The notes beneath the pieces were generated by a model. The model was not told the origin of the DNA. It made no database searches and worked only from the letters and a program-made list of their open reading frames with translations. A stretch of 64,000 bases of DNA from assembly GCA_002409325.1 (NCBI GenBank), contig DHUU01000018.1, positions 68,457 through 132,456 on the forward strand, written 5' to 3'. The stretch's first letter is position 1. Every line of letters begins with the position of its first letter. The translations under genes and the position numbers were made by a program. Below, piece after piece: positions 40,985 to 48,206 of the stretch. The stretch is from Bacteroidales bacterium UBA5226. Its GTDB lineage: Bacteria; Bacteroidota; Bacteroidia; Bacteroidales; UBA932.

Positions 40985-41838
40985 CGCAAAAGGATCTCGG
41001 TCACGCCAATCTGCCCGTCTGTGGTGTAGGTTTCTGCCGTATAAATACCACGGCCGAACGTGACGTTTCCAAAGAAAATGCAGAATTCCAGCTCGGCTCC
41101 CTGGTAGTCAACTTCCCTGACGGCCGAATAAACCAGTTGTTCTCCGGCCGCATTGAACACGCCCTGATCCGGGTTGGTGAGCAAAATGCCATCGGGGCCC
41201 TTGATGCGCAGGTAAATATTTTTTGGTCCTTTCTGCGAAATAGCGTTCTCAATAAGGCTACCGCACAGTTTTAACCGGGTAATGCGGCTGGAGCGGTCAG
41301 ACTCCTTGCCGCTTTCTGTAATGCCGGTCAGTACAAAGTTACGCCCTTTGATCTGTGCTCCGATTTCTACCTGACGGGCGTATTCATCGGTAGTGGTGCG
41401 GAGCTCCTCGTATTGCTGGGTAACACGGGAAGCCTCTTCCCTGGCCTGTGTGGCATCTTGGCGCAAAGCCAGATTGAGGGTGTTGAGCGAGTCTATCTGG
41501 TGGATGTAACTTCGCATGATGCTGCGCAGGGTTCCCAGTTCTTTTTCATATTCACGGATACGGGTACGATTGGTCGCTTCTGTCTTGTTGATACGCTCAA
41601 TAAGCTGATCGATCTTTTCCCGTTCTTCCATCAACCGCAGGTTCAGGGTGTCGTTGGTAGTGCTCAGTGAATCGTATTGGGAGCGCAACTGGATAGTCTG
41701 CTGAGTCAAGTCCTCTTTTTCCAGATTCAATTCTTTTATCATGCCACCCCGGTCTATCCATACCCAGGCCAGGGCTCCTATCAGCAGTGCGGCCACTACG
41801 GACAGGATAATGATAATGGTTTTGAGATTTTTTTCCAT
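40981..41838 (-). CDS. membrane-anchored coiled-coil protein, unknown function
   Basis: 285 residues. A single N-terminal membrane helix (IIIILSVVAALLIGALAWVWI) is followed by about 130 residues of coiled coil (KIDQLIERINKTEATNRTRIREYEKELGTL) and a compact C-terminal domain of about 110 residues (NFVLTGITESGKESDRSSRITRLKLCGSLIENAI, then NIYLRIKGPDGILL). The layout is common in Bacteroidales but has no named function. The C-terminal domain should be periplasmic. It is coupled to hemW by ATGA and has its own -7 box. Confidence 0.78.
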   Translation of the reverse strand: MEKNLKTIIIILSVVAALLIGALAWVWIDRGGMIKELNLEKEDLTQQTIQLRSQYDSLSTTNDTLNLRLMEEREKIDQLIERINKTEATNRTRIREYEKELGTLRSIMRSYIHQIDSLNTLNLALRQDATQAREEASRVTQQYEELRTTTDEYARQVEIGAQIKGRNFVLTGITESGKESDRSSRITRLKLCGSLIENAISQKGPKNIYLRIKGPDGILLTNPDQGVFNAAGEQLVYSAVREVDYQGAELEFCIFFGNVTFGRGIYTAETYTTDGQIGVTEILLR

Positions 41839-41859
41839 AATTGAAAAGTTTAGTTATCA

Positions 41860-41867
41860 CAAAAGTA
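41860..41867 (-). promoter_or_regulatory. -7 box for the coiled-coil/hemW pair
   Basis: Minus-strand TACTTTTG, 21 bases before the ATG at 41838. Confidence 0.45.
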
Positions 41868-41880
41868 ATAAAAAAAGACC

Positions 41881-41888
41881 TACATTTG
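41881..41888 (+). promoter_or_regulatory. -7 box for the two-helix membrane protein
   Basis: TACATTTG, 25 bases before the ATG at 41914, back to back with the minus-strand box at 41860. Confidence 0.45.
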
Positions 41889-41913
41889 TTTACACCTTCA
41901 AATCAAACCATAT

Positions 41914-42402
41914 ATGAAAGGATTTAACCTGTGGATCTATTTACGGCGTGTTGCAAAATACATCGTTTATTACACCATCATCATATTGATCTTGCTGCTT
42001 ATTGTCTATTATACAAGCGACAACCGCAACATCACGTTCTGGGAACTGATCCGTCCCGGATCCCAAACCAACCTGATCATTCTGATTGTGGCGTTTTCTG
42101 CCGTCTATCCTTTCCTGGGATTCTCCAAAAAAGAGGTCTATACCAACCGGTTTTCAGAACAAGACAAGGAAGCTGCCATACGCATTTTCTCCGAATCGGG
42201 GTTTATCCTTATATCTGATCAGGACGGAAAAATGGTTTTCAAATCCAAACGGATCGCCATGCGGGTCTTTCGTGTTTTTGAAGATAAGATCACCCTGGAT
42301 TACCGGGGCGATCAGCTGACAGTTGAAGGCATGCGCCGGGACATTCAACGTATTGCCAGCCATCTGGGTAACTATTTCCGCAGCGTCAGGGAAGACGAGT
42401 AG
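41914..42402 (+). CDS. two-helix membrane protein, unknown function
   Basis: 162 residues. Two membrane helices (about 16-34 YIVYYTIIILILLLIVYYT, and 52-69 NLIILIVAFSAVYPFLGF) precede a cytoplasmic domain of about 90 residues (RIFSESGFILISDQDGKMVFKSKRIAMRVFRVFEDKITLDYRGD). The soluble part has alternating strands and basic residues but no motif I can name. Similar small proteins occur in other Bacteroidales. It is monocistronic, convergent with the cytochrome b gene. Confidence 0.75.
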   Translation: MKGFNLWIYLRRVAKYIVYYTIIILILLLIVYYTSDNRNITFWELIRPGSQTNLIILIVAFSAVYPFLGFSKKEVYTNRFSEQDKEAAIRIFSESGFILISDQDGKMVFKSKRIAMRVFRVFEDKITLDYRGDQLTVEGMRRDIQRIASHLGNYFRSVREDE

Positions 42403-42421
42403 CCACAGAAGCGCATCCGGC

Positions 42422-43069
42422 TCAGAAAAACATACACCAGATCACAATGGTTGAAAATCCCCCGAACAGGAGGGAGGCGTAGACCACAGACACGGCACGC
42501 AGGATGGGAAGGAGCCGCCGGTTGTTCAGTCCCAGGGTCTGAAAGGCAGACCAGAAGCCATGGGTAATATGAAACCACAGGGCGCCAAACCAGGCAATGT
42601 AACAAATGGCTATCCAGGGAGTTCCCAGGTACCCGGTCACAAGCAGGTATCCGTTCTGCGGTTCTCCGCCGGCAAGGTGTTGCCATTGCATTTTTGTCCA
42701 GAACTGGCTCAGGTGCAGTATAAGAAATCCCAGGACAATGACCCCCAGAACCAGCATATTCTGCGAGGCCCGTCTGTCAAAGCCAAATCCCCGTGACTTC
42801 ATCCCTCCGGCATACGTCACAGGTCCCCGTGCTTTCAGGTTCTTCAGGTTTAGGATAAGGGAATATCCAATGTGTATGACAAAACCCAGGGCAAGTACCG
42901 GAACCATAAGCTGTATGAAGGGATTGGTCCCCATGAATTCTGTAACGGCATCGTAAGTTTCCGGGCCCCACAGGATGGTCAGGTTGGCTGTTACATGAAG
43001 CGTAAGGAACAGGATCAGAAAAAGCCCTGTTACGCTCATGATCGCTTTTTTGGCAATGGAGGATGACAT
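42422..43069 (-). CDS. succinate dehydrogenase/fumarate reductase cytochrome b subunit, orphan
   Basis: 215 residues with five hydrophobic helices and the His residues that ligate two hemes in this family (FLTLHVTANL, FVIHIGYSL, LILHLSQFW, LWFHITHGFWSAF). It is the b558-type membrane anchor of the succinate:quinone/quinol:fumarate oxidoreductase. In Bacteroides the gene is followed by the flavoprotein and Fe-S subunit genes. Here it is followed by a convergent unrelated gene, so those subunits must lie elsewhere. A minus-strand TATCTTTG box at 43091-43098 gives it its own promoter. Confidence 0.92.
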   Translation of the reverse strand: MSSSIAKKAIMSVTGLFLILFLTLHVTANLTILWGPETYDAVTEFMGTNPFIQLMVPVLALGFVIHIGYSLILNLKNLKARGPVTYAGGMKSRGFGFDRRASQNMLVLGVIVLGFLILHLSQFWTKMQWQHLAGGEPQNGYLLVTGYLGTPWIAICYIAWFGALWFHITHGFWSAFQTLGLNNRRLLPILRAVSVVYASLLFGGFSTIVIWCMFF

Positions 43070-43090
43070 GATGTATCTGCGTGGTTAGAG

Positions 43091-43098
43091 CAAAGATA
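43091..43098 (-). promoter_or_regulatory. -7 box for the cytochrome b gene
   Basis: Minus-strand TATCTTTG, 21 bases before the ATG at 43069. Confidence 0.5.
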
Positions 43099-43112
43099 CA
43101 CGGATTTTTATA

Positions 43113-43120
43113 TATCTTTG
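43113..43120 (+). promoter_or_regulatory. -7 box for pyrH-frr
   Basis: TATCTTTG, 21 bases before the pyrH ATG at 43142; back to back with the cytochrome b promoter. Confidence 0.5.
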
Positions 43121-43141
43121 TAAGATAAGAAGGACAATAAC

Positions 43142-43846
43142 ATGAAGTATTCTTCCATACTGCTCAAATTAAGCGGAGAAAGTCTCGGGGGCAAAGAAGG
43201 CAGGGGCCTGGATCCTCAGGTTCTGGAAACCTATGCCCGGGAGATCAAGCCCCTGGCAGAAGCGGGCATACGCATTGCCATTGTCGTGGGTGGCGGTAAT
43301 ATTTTCCGGGGATTGCAGGGAGCCCTCAGCGGGCACGACCGTGTCCACGGGGACCAGATGGGTATGCTGGCCACCACCATCAACAGCATAGCCCTGGCAG
43401 ATGCCTTGCAGGCCCTGGATTTGAAGGCTATGGTCTATACAGCTACGCCCATGCGTCCCATTGCAAGGTATTATCATCGCGATGAAGTATTGCGTAAAAT
43501 GGAAAAAGGATTCATTGTCCTGCTTTCCGGCGGGACGGGAAACCCTTTTTTCACGACCGATTCGGCGGCTGCCCTGCGCGCCGTGGAACTGGGGGTGGAT
43601 GCCGTACTCAAGGGAACCCGTGTAGACGGCGTATACAGCGATGACCCGGAAAAGAATCCCCACGCTACCCGGTACGACACGCTGACTTTTGACCAGGTGT
43701 TGCAGAAGAACCTGCGGATCATGGATATGACTGCCTTTACCCTGTGCCGGGAAAACAACATGCCCATTGTGGTGTTTGACATGAACGCCAAGGGGAATCT
43801 GCAAAAAGTAGTTAACGGGCAAATCACAGGAACCATTGTAAAATAA
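43142..43846 (+). CDS. pyrH: UMP kinase
   Basis: 234 residues of the amino-acid-kinase fold: ILLKLSGESLGG at the start, IAIVVGGGNIFRG, GDQMGMLATTINSIALADAL, LSGGTGNPFFTTDSAAALRA and GVYSDDPEKNPHA. It phosphorylates UMP to UDP. This is the hexameric bacterial type, not the eukaryotic-like CMP/UMP kinase. frr follows after 8 bases, a common pairing. Confidence 0.97.
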   Translation: MKYSSILLKLSGESLGGKEGRGLDPQVLETYAREIKPLAEAGIRIAIVVGGGNIFRGLQGALSGHDRVHGDQMGMLATTINSIALADALQALDLKAMVYTATPMRPIARYYHRDEVLRKMEKGFIVLLSGGTGNPFFTTDSAAALRAVELGVDAVLKGTRVDGVYSDDPEKNPHATRYDTLTFDQVLQKNLRIMDMTAFTLCRENNMPIVVFDMNAKGNLQKVVNGQITGTIVK

Positions 43847-43854
43847 GATACACT

Positions 43855-44421
43855 ATGGAATTGAGCGATGCAAAAAAAGTATTGGAACAGGCAAATGGAA
43901 AGATGCATAAAGCCGTAGAGTTCCTCGAGAATGAGCTGGCTGCATACCGTGTAGGGAAGGCCAATCCCGCCGTTTTTTCGGGAGTCCATATTGAATACTA
44001 CGGGACCCCCACCCCCCTGGCCCAAGTGGCCAGTATCTCTGTCCCGGACGCTCGTACCATGATCATTCAGCCATGGGACAGAAGCCTGATATCAGCCATT
44101 GAGAAAGCCATCATGGTTGCCAATCTGGGATTTACACCACAAAACAACGGAGAGATAATCCGCATAATGGTTCCCCCGCTGACCGAAGAACGGCGCCGCG
44201 AACTGGTTAAGAAAGCCAGGGCCGAGGGGGAAAACGCCCGCATCAGCATCCGCAATGCCCGCCGGGACGGAGTGGATCTGCTAAAAAAATATCAGAAAGA
44301 CGGTTTGTCCGAAGACATAGTTAAAGACACCGAGATTCTGATACAAAAGGAAGTGGACGCTTTTTCCAAAATTGTGGAAGAAGTCCTGGCAACTAAGGAA
44401 AAAGAGATTATGACGGTCTGA
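43855..44421 (+). CDS. frr: ribosome recycling factor
   Basis: 188 residues, the usual length. Family signatures include YRVGKANPAVFSGVHIEYYG, the segment MIIQPWD, and VPPLTEERRRELVKKARAEGENARISIRNARRDG. With EF-G it splits post-termination ribosomes. Its last 14 bases overlap the 3' end of the convergent pgk gene. Confidence 0.97.
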   Translation: MELSDAKKVLEQANGKMHKAVEFLENELAAYRVGKANPAVFSGVHIEYYGTPTPLAQVASISVPDARTMIIQPWDRSLISAIEKAIMVANLGFTPQNNGEIIRIMVPPLTEERRRELVKKARAEGENARISIRNARRDGVDLLKKYQKDGLSEDIVKDTEILIQKEVDAFSKIVEEVLATKEKEIMTV

Positions 44422-45676
44422 TGGCGCCTATGGCCCGGATCCCTGGCAGTTCTTTGCCTTCAAGGTATTCCAGCATGGCACCGCCTCCTGTTGAAACATA
44501 ACTCACTTTGTCTGCATAGCCCATCTGGGTGACTGCAGCCACCGAATCCCCGCCACCTACCAGCGAGAAGGACCCGTTGCGTGTGGCTTCTGCTACAAAT
44601 TCCACCAATTGTAATGTGCCGTTGGCAAAAGCGGGCATTTCAAAAACGCCGGCAGGCCCGTTCCAGAGAATGGTTTTGGAATTCAGGATGATTTCTTTCC
44701 AGTGCTCCAGGGCTACCGGGCCGGTATCCATTCCGAACCATCCGGCCGGGATCTGGTCTATGGGACAAACGGCTGTTTGGGCATTGTTGTCAAAAGCCGA
44801 GGCAGCCACCACATCCTGTGGCAGGTAAATCTTTACTCCTTTTTCTGCAGCTTTCTTAAGGATATCAAGGGCCAGAGGCATCTGGTCGTCTTCGCACAGG
44901 GAATTGCCTATGCTGCCACCTTTGGCTTTGATGAAGGTGAAACCCATGGCCCCACAAATGATCATGTTGTCTGCCAGATCCATCAGGTGTTCAATAACCG
45001 CAATCTTGCCCGAGATTTTGGCCCCTCCCAGGATGGCGGTCAGGGGGCGTTCGGGAGCGCCCAGCACTTTGTCAAGGGCGCGGATCTCGGCCTCCATCAG
45101 GTAACCAAACATTTTGTCATTGGGAAAATAATTGGCAATCAGGGCCGTGGAAGCGTGTGCCCGGTGGGCAGTGCCAAAGGCATCGTTGATGTAGCAATCG
45201 GCATAGGAGGCCAGGGTGGAGGTGAATTTTTTCTGGCTCTCTTTGATGGCTGTTTTAGCCGCTTTCTTTTCTTCTTCGGGGGCATCTTCTGCCAGATTGC
45301 GGGGTTTTCCCTCTTCCTCGGCGTAAAAACGGAGGTTTTCCAGCAACAGGACTTGTCCCGGTTTCAGGGCGGCGGCCATTTCTGAGGCTTGGCGGCCCAT
45401 GCAGTCGGGAGCGAAAAGCACGGGAGAGCCCAGTAGTGTTTGAATCTGGGACAGGATATGCCTCAGAGAAAATTTATCTTCGGCTTTCTTAGGACGTCCC
45501 AGGTGGGACATCAGGATTAGCGACCCGCCCCCTTCAAGCACCTTTTTCAGGGTCGGGATGGCAGCCCGGATGCGGGTGTTGTCTGTAACCTGAAAATCTG
45601 CGTTCAGGGGCACGTTGAAATCAACGCGTACAATGGCGCGTTTGCCTAAAAAGTTGTAGGTGCTTATGTTTTCCAT
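44408..45676 (-). CDS. pgk: phosphoglycerate kinase
   Basis: 422 residues. RVDFNVPLN and RIRAAIPTLKKVL at the N-terminus, LILMSHLGRPKK, AILGGAKISGKIAVIEHL and SLVGGGDSVAAVTQMGYADKVSYVSTGGGAMLEYLEGK are all intact. A charged insert (EEGKPRNLAEDAPEEEKKAAKTA) after the FYAEE segment is typical of Bacteroidota PGK. It makes ATP in glycolysis. A minus-strand TATCTTTG at 45700-45707 lies 23 bases before the ATG. Confidence 0.97.
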   Translation of the reverse strand: MENISTYNFLGKRAIVRVDFNVPLNADFQVTDNTRIRAAIPTLKKVLEGGGSLILMSHLGRPKKAEDKFSLRHILSQIQTLLGSPVLFAPDCMGRQASEMAAALKPGQVLLLENLRFYAEEEGKPRNLAEDAPEEEKKAAKTAIKESQKKFTSTLASYADCYINDAFGTAHRAHASTALIANYFPNDKMFGYLMEAEIRALDKVLGAPERPLTAILGGAKISGKIAVIEHLMDLADNMIICGAMGFTFIKAKGGSIGNSLCEDDQMPLALDILKKAAEKGVKIYLPQDVVAASAFDNNAQTAVCPIDQIPAGWFGMDTGPVALEHWKEIILNSKTILWNGPAGVFEMPAFANGTLQLVEFVAEATRNGSFSLVGGGDSVAAVTQMGYADKVSYVSTGGGAMLEYLEGKELPGIRAIGAIRPS

Positions 45677-45699
45677 TTCTTCGGGTGAATTAAGTGGTG

Positions 45700-45707
45700 C
45701 AAAGATA
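45700..45707 (-). promoter_or_regulatory. -7 box for pgk
   Basis: Minus-strand TATCTTTG, 23 bases before the pgk ATG at 45676. Confidence 0.5.
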
Positions 45708-45716
45708 CAATTTTTA

Positions 45717-45724
45717 TATCTTTA
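45717..45724 (+). promoter_or_regulatory. degenerate -7 box for the methyltransferase gene
   Basis: TATCTTTA (consensus ends in G) stops 4 bases before the ATG at 45729. Confidence 0.35.
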
Positions 45725-45728
45725 CCCT

Positions 45729-46625
45729 ATGCAACTATTATGCCCTGTGTCCTGGCCTGATTACCGGCTGGTGGATTGCGGAAATCAGGAGAAACTGGAG
45801 CAGTTCGGTCCATATATTATGATAAGGCCCGAGCCCAAGGCTTTGTGGGGTAAGTCCCTTTCCGACGAACAATGGATGAGCCGGGCCCACCTGCGTTTTG
45901 TACAGGGAGCCGGATTTGGCAAAGCGGGAAAAGAAGACAGCGGCACCTGGGAAAAGCTCAAACAGGTACCTGACCGGTGGATTATCGGATACAGGAAACT
46001 TTTCCGGTTACGCCTGGGATTGACTGCCTTCAAGCACGTTGGGGTTTTTCCCGAGCAGGCACCAAATTGGGATTATATAAACCAAAGGGTGCAGAAGATA
46101 AGGGAAAATGCCCCGCTGTCTGTTCCTAAAGTACTCAATCTGTTTGCCTATACCGGGGCCGCGTCGTTGGCAGCCCGCGCAGCCGGGGCACAAGTGGTCC
46201 ATCTGGATGCAGTGCGGCAGGTGATCACCTGGGGTCGTGAAAACATGGAATTGAGCGGCATGGAGGGGATCCGCTGGATCCTGGAAGATGCCTTCCGGTT
46301 TGTCAAAAGGGAAGTGCGCCGGGGCAACACCTACCAGGGGCTGATTCTGGATCCGCCTGCCTACGGGCACGGGCCCGGGGGGGAAAGATGGAAACTGGAC
46401 GACTGCCTTTATTCCCTGTTACAGGAATGTGCGCATATTCTGGCCGGGGAAAACGCTTTTATGGTGTTGAACTTGTATTCCAACGGCTATTCGGCACTAT
46501 TGGCCGACACCCTTGCCAGGGCCTGTTTTCCTGCCAACGGGAATTATACCTTCGGGGAATTGTACCTTAAGGACGATTATGGAAAGCGCCTTCCCCTGAG
46601 TGTTTTTTCAAGAATTGACTTATAA
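45729..46625 (+). CDS. class I SAM-dependent methyltransferase, RlmI-like
   Basis: 298 residues from the ATG at 45729; the frame is open to 45660, but that part overlaps the pgk start and promoter. Motif I is VLNLFAYTGAASLAARAAGAQVVHLDAVRQVITWGRENM, and motif IV is GLILDPPAYGHGPGGERW. The DPPAYG motif is typical of rRNA cytosine-C5 or guanine-N2 methyltransferases of the RlmI/RlmK group, but there is no PUA domain and no identifiable catalytic Cys near DPPAYG. The substrate is therefore uncertain. It sits 23 bases before lgt. Confidence 0.85.
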   Translation: MQLLCPVSWPDYRLVDCGNQEKLEQFGPYIMIRPEPKALWGKSLSDEQWMSRAHLRFVQGAGFGKAGKEDSGTWEKLKQVPDRWIIGYRKLFRLRLGLTAFKHVGVFPEQAPNWDYINQRVQKIRENAPLSVPKVLNLFAYTGAASLAARAAGAQVVHLDAVRQVITWGRENMELSGMEGIRWILEDAFRFVKREVRRGNTYQGLILDPPAYGHGPGGERWKLDDCLYSLLQECAHILAGENAFMVLNLYSNGYSALLADTLARACFPANGNYTFGELYLKDDYGKRLPLSVFSRIDL

Positions 46626-46648
46626 ACAGATTTTAAAAAAATACAGCT

Positions 46649-47536
46649 ATGAACCTGCTGGCCGTTTACTGGGATGTGGATCCCGTTATTTTTTCCATCT
46701 GGAAAATAGATATCCGCTATTACAGTTTGTTTTTCATTATTGCCTTTGCCATTGGGTATTACATTTTCAAAGGCTTCTTCCAAAGGGAAGGGGTCCCGCT
46801 CAAACTGCTGGATCCCCTGCTCTACACGCTCATTATAGGGACACTGGTGGGTGCGCGCCTGGGGCATTGCCTCTTTTATCAGCCAGACTATTACCTGGCC
46901 AATCCCTTAGAAATCCTATATGTGTGGGAAGGCGGCCTTGCCTCGCACGGCGGGGCCATAGCCCTGCTTCTGGCCATGTGGTGGTTTGCCCGCCATTATG
47001 GAAGAAAACATCATTTCAGTTTCCTCTGGATCATGGACCGTCTGGGTATTGCCACAGCCCTGGCAGGTTTTTTTATCCGTATGGGAAATCTCATGAATTC
47101 AGAAATATACGGGAATGAAACCACCTTGCCGTGGGGTTTTGTTTTCCTGCGCAACGGAGAGGTCGTTCCCAAACATCCCACGCAGCTGTACGAAGCCCTG
47201 TCCTACCTGTTCCTGTTTGTACTGTTGCTGGTCCTGTACCGCAAAAAACTCCACAGGCTCAAAGAAGGGACCCTTTTTGGCTTGTTCCTGCTGGTGCTCT
47301 TTGCCGCGCGCTTCTTTATTGAATATATCAAGCAACCCCAGGTGGCCTTTGAAGAAACCATGGCCCTGAATATGGGACAACTTCTGAGTATTCCTTTTAT
47401 CTTTGCAGGCGCCATCCTGATGCTCTACAGCATCATGAAGGGTATACCGGCCATGCGTATAGACCCGGCAGAAAAATTTCAGGAGAAAAAACAGGAGAAA
47501 AAACCCCCGCTCAGCAGTACCCGCGGCACCTATTGA
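46649..47536 (+). CDS. lgt: prolipoprotein diacylglyceryl transferase
   Basis: 295 residues and seven membrane helices. Signature segments: YYSLFFIIAFAIGYY, GARLGHCLFYQPDYYLANPLEILYVWEGGLASHGGAIA (with the HGG motif), and the Lgt signature RMGNLMNSEIYG, plus HPTQLYEALSYL. It transfers diacylglycerol from phosphatidylglycerol to the Cys of lipoproteins, the first maturation step for the many lipoproteins in this window. The C-terminal 30 residues are charged and cytoplasmic. Confidence 0.96.
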   Translation: MNLLAVYWDVDPVIFSIWKIDIRYYSLFFIIAFAIGYYIFKGFFQREGVPLKLLDPLLYTLIIGTLVGARLGHCLFYQPDYYLANPLEILYVWEGGLASHGGAIALLLAMWWFARHYGRKHHFSFLWIMDRLGIATALAGFFIRMGNLMNSEIYGNETTLPWGFVFLRNGEVVPKHPTQLYEALSYLFLFVLLLVLYRKKLHRLKEGTLFGLFLLVLFAARFFIEYIKQPQVAFEETMALNMGQLLSIPFIFAGAILMLYSIMKGIPAMRIDPAEKFQEKKQEKKPPLSSTRGTY

Positions 47537-47552
47537 TCCATTGTACACCATT

Positions 47553-48044
47553 ATGCCAAAAGCAAAATCCCAGGTTGTAATCAAAAACAAGCGTGTCTCT
47601 TTTGAATACGAATTCATAGACACGTATACGGCCGGGATTGTTCTGACCGGGACAGAAATTAAGTCCATCCGCGCGGGAAAGGCCTCGCTGGTAGATTCTT
47701 ATTGTTATTTTTCAGGGAGGGAGTTGTTTGTAAAAAACATGAACATCGCCGATTACTGGTGGGGTTCATTCAACAAACATGATCCCAGGCGGGACCGGAA
47801 ACTTCTTCTCACACGGCACGAACTGAACAAACTGTACAGGGCCACGCGGGAAAAAGGCCTGACCATAGTGGTGACCAAACTATTCATAGCCGACAACGGC
47901 TATGCCAAACTCAACATCGCACTGGCCCGCGGGAAAAAGGAGTACGACAAACGCGAATCCATCCGGGAGAAGGATCAGCGCAGGGACTCGGACCGGGTTT
48001 TAGTCGGCCGATCCGGGATACGGGACAAAAAAGGCCAGGGCTAA
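47553..48044 (+). CDS. smpB: SsrA-binding protein
   Basis: 163 residues from the ATG at 47553 (MPKAKSQVVIKNKRVSFEYEF); a TTG at 47541 is possible but unlikely. YTAGIVLTGTEIKSIRAGKASL and NIADYWWGSFNKHDPRRDRKLLLTRHEL are diagnostic, and a charged C-terminal tail follows (YDKRESIREKDQRRD). SmpB delivers tmRNA to stalled ribosomes. Its last 45 bases run opposite a small minus-strand ORF. Confidence 0.96.
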   Translation: MPKAKSQVVIKNKRVSFEYEFIDTYTAGIVLTGTEIKSIRAGKASLVDSYCYFSGRELFVKNMNIADYWWGSFNKHDPRRDRKLLLTRHELNKLYRATREKGLTIVVTKLFIADNGYAKLNIALARGKKEYDKRESIREKDQRRDSDRVLVGRSGIRDKKGQG

Positions 48045-48173
48045 TATGCCCAGTATTATAACCAGCGAAATGATCAGAGGCCATAATATGCCCATAGATC
48101 CGAGTGCAGACCAGAGCCCGTTATCAAGGTAATCCAGGTACCACTCTCCGGGTGTTGAAAGGGGGAAAATCAT
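48000..48173 (-). CDS. small single-pass membrane protein (57 codons), unlisted ORF
   Basis: ATG at 48173 to TAA at 48000-48002 encodes 57 residues: a short N-terminal domain (FPLSTPGEWYLDYLDNGLW) and one membrane helix (WPLIISLVIILGILALAFFV) with a short PYPGSAD tail. It begins 34 bases downstream of the gcvP stop on the same strand and ends inside the convergent smpB gene. It explains an otherwise empty 162-base gap. A clear amphipathic/hydrophobic layout and operon position argue for a real gene; its short length argues for caution. Confidence 0.5.
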   Translation of the reverse strand: MIFPLSTPGEWYLDYLDNGLWSALGSMGILWPLIISLVIILGILALAFFVPYPGSAD

Positions 48174-48206
48174 TTTCTTGTGTATTTTTTAAGTATAGAT
48201 ACAATT

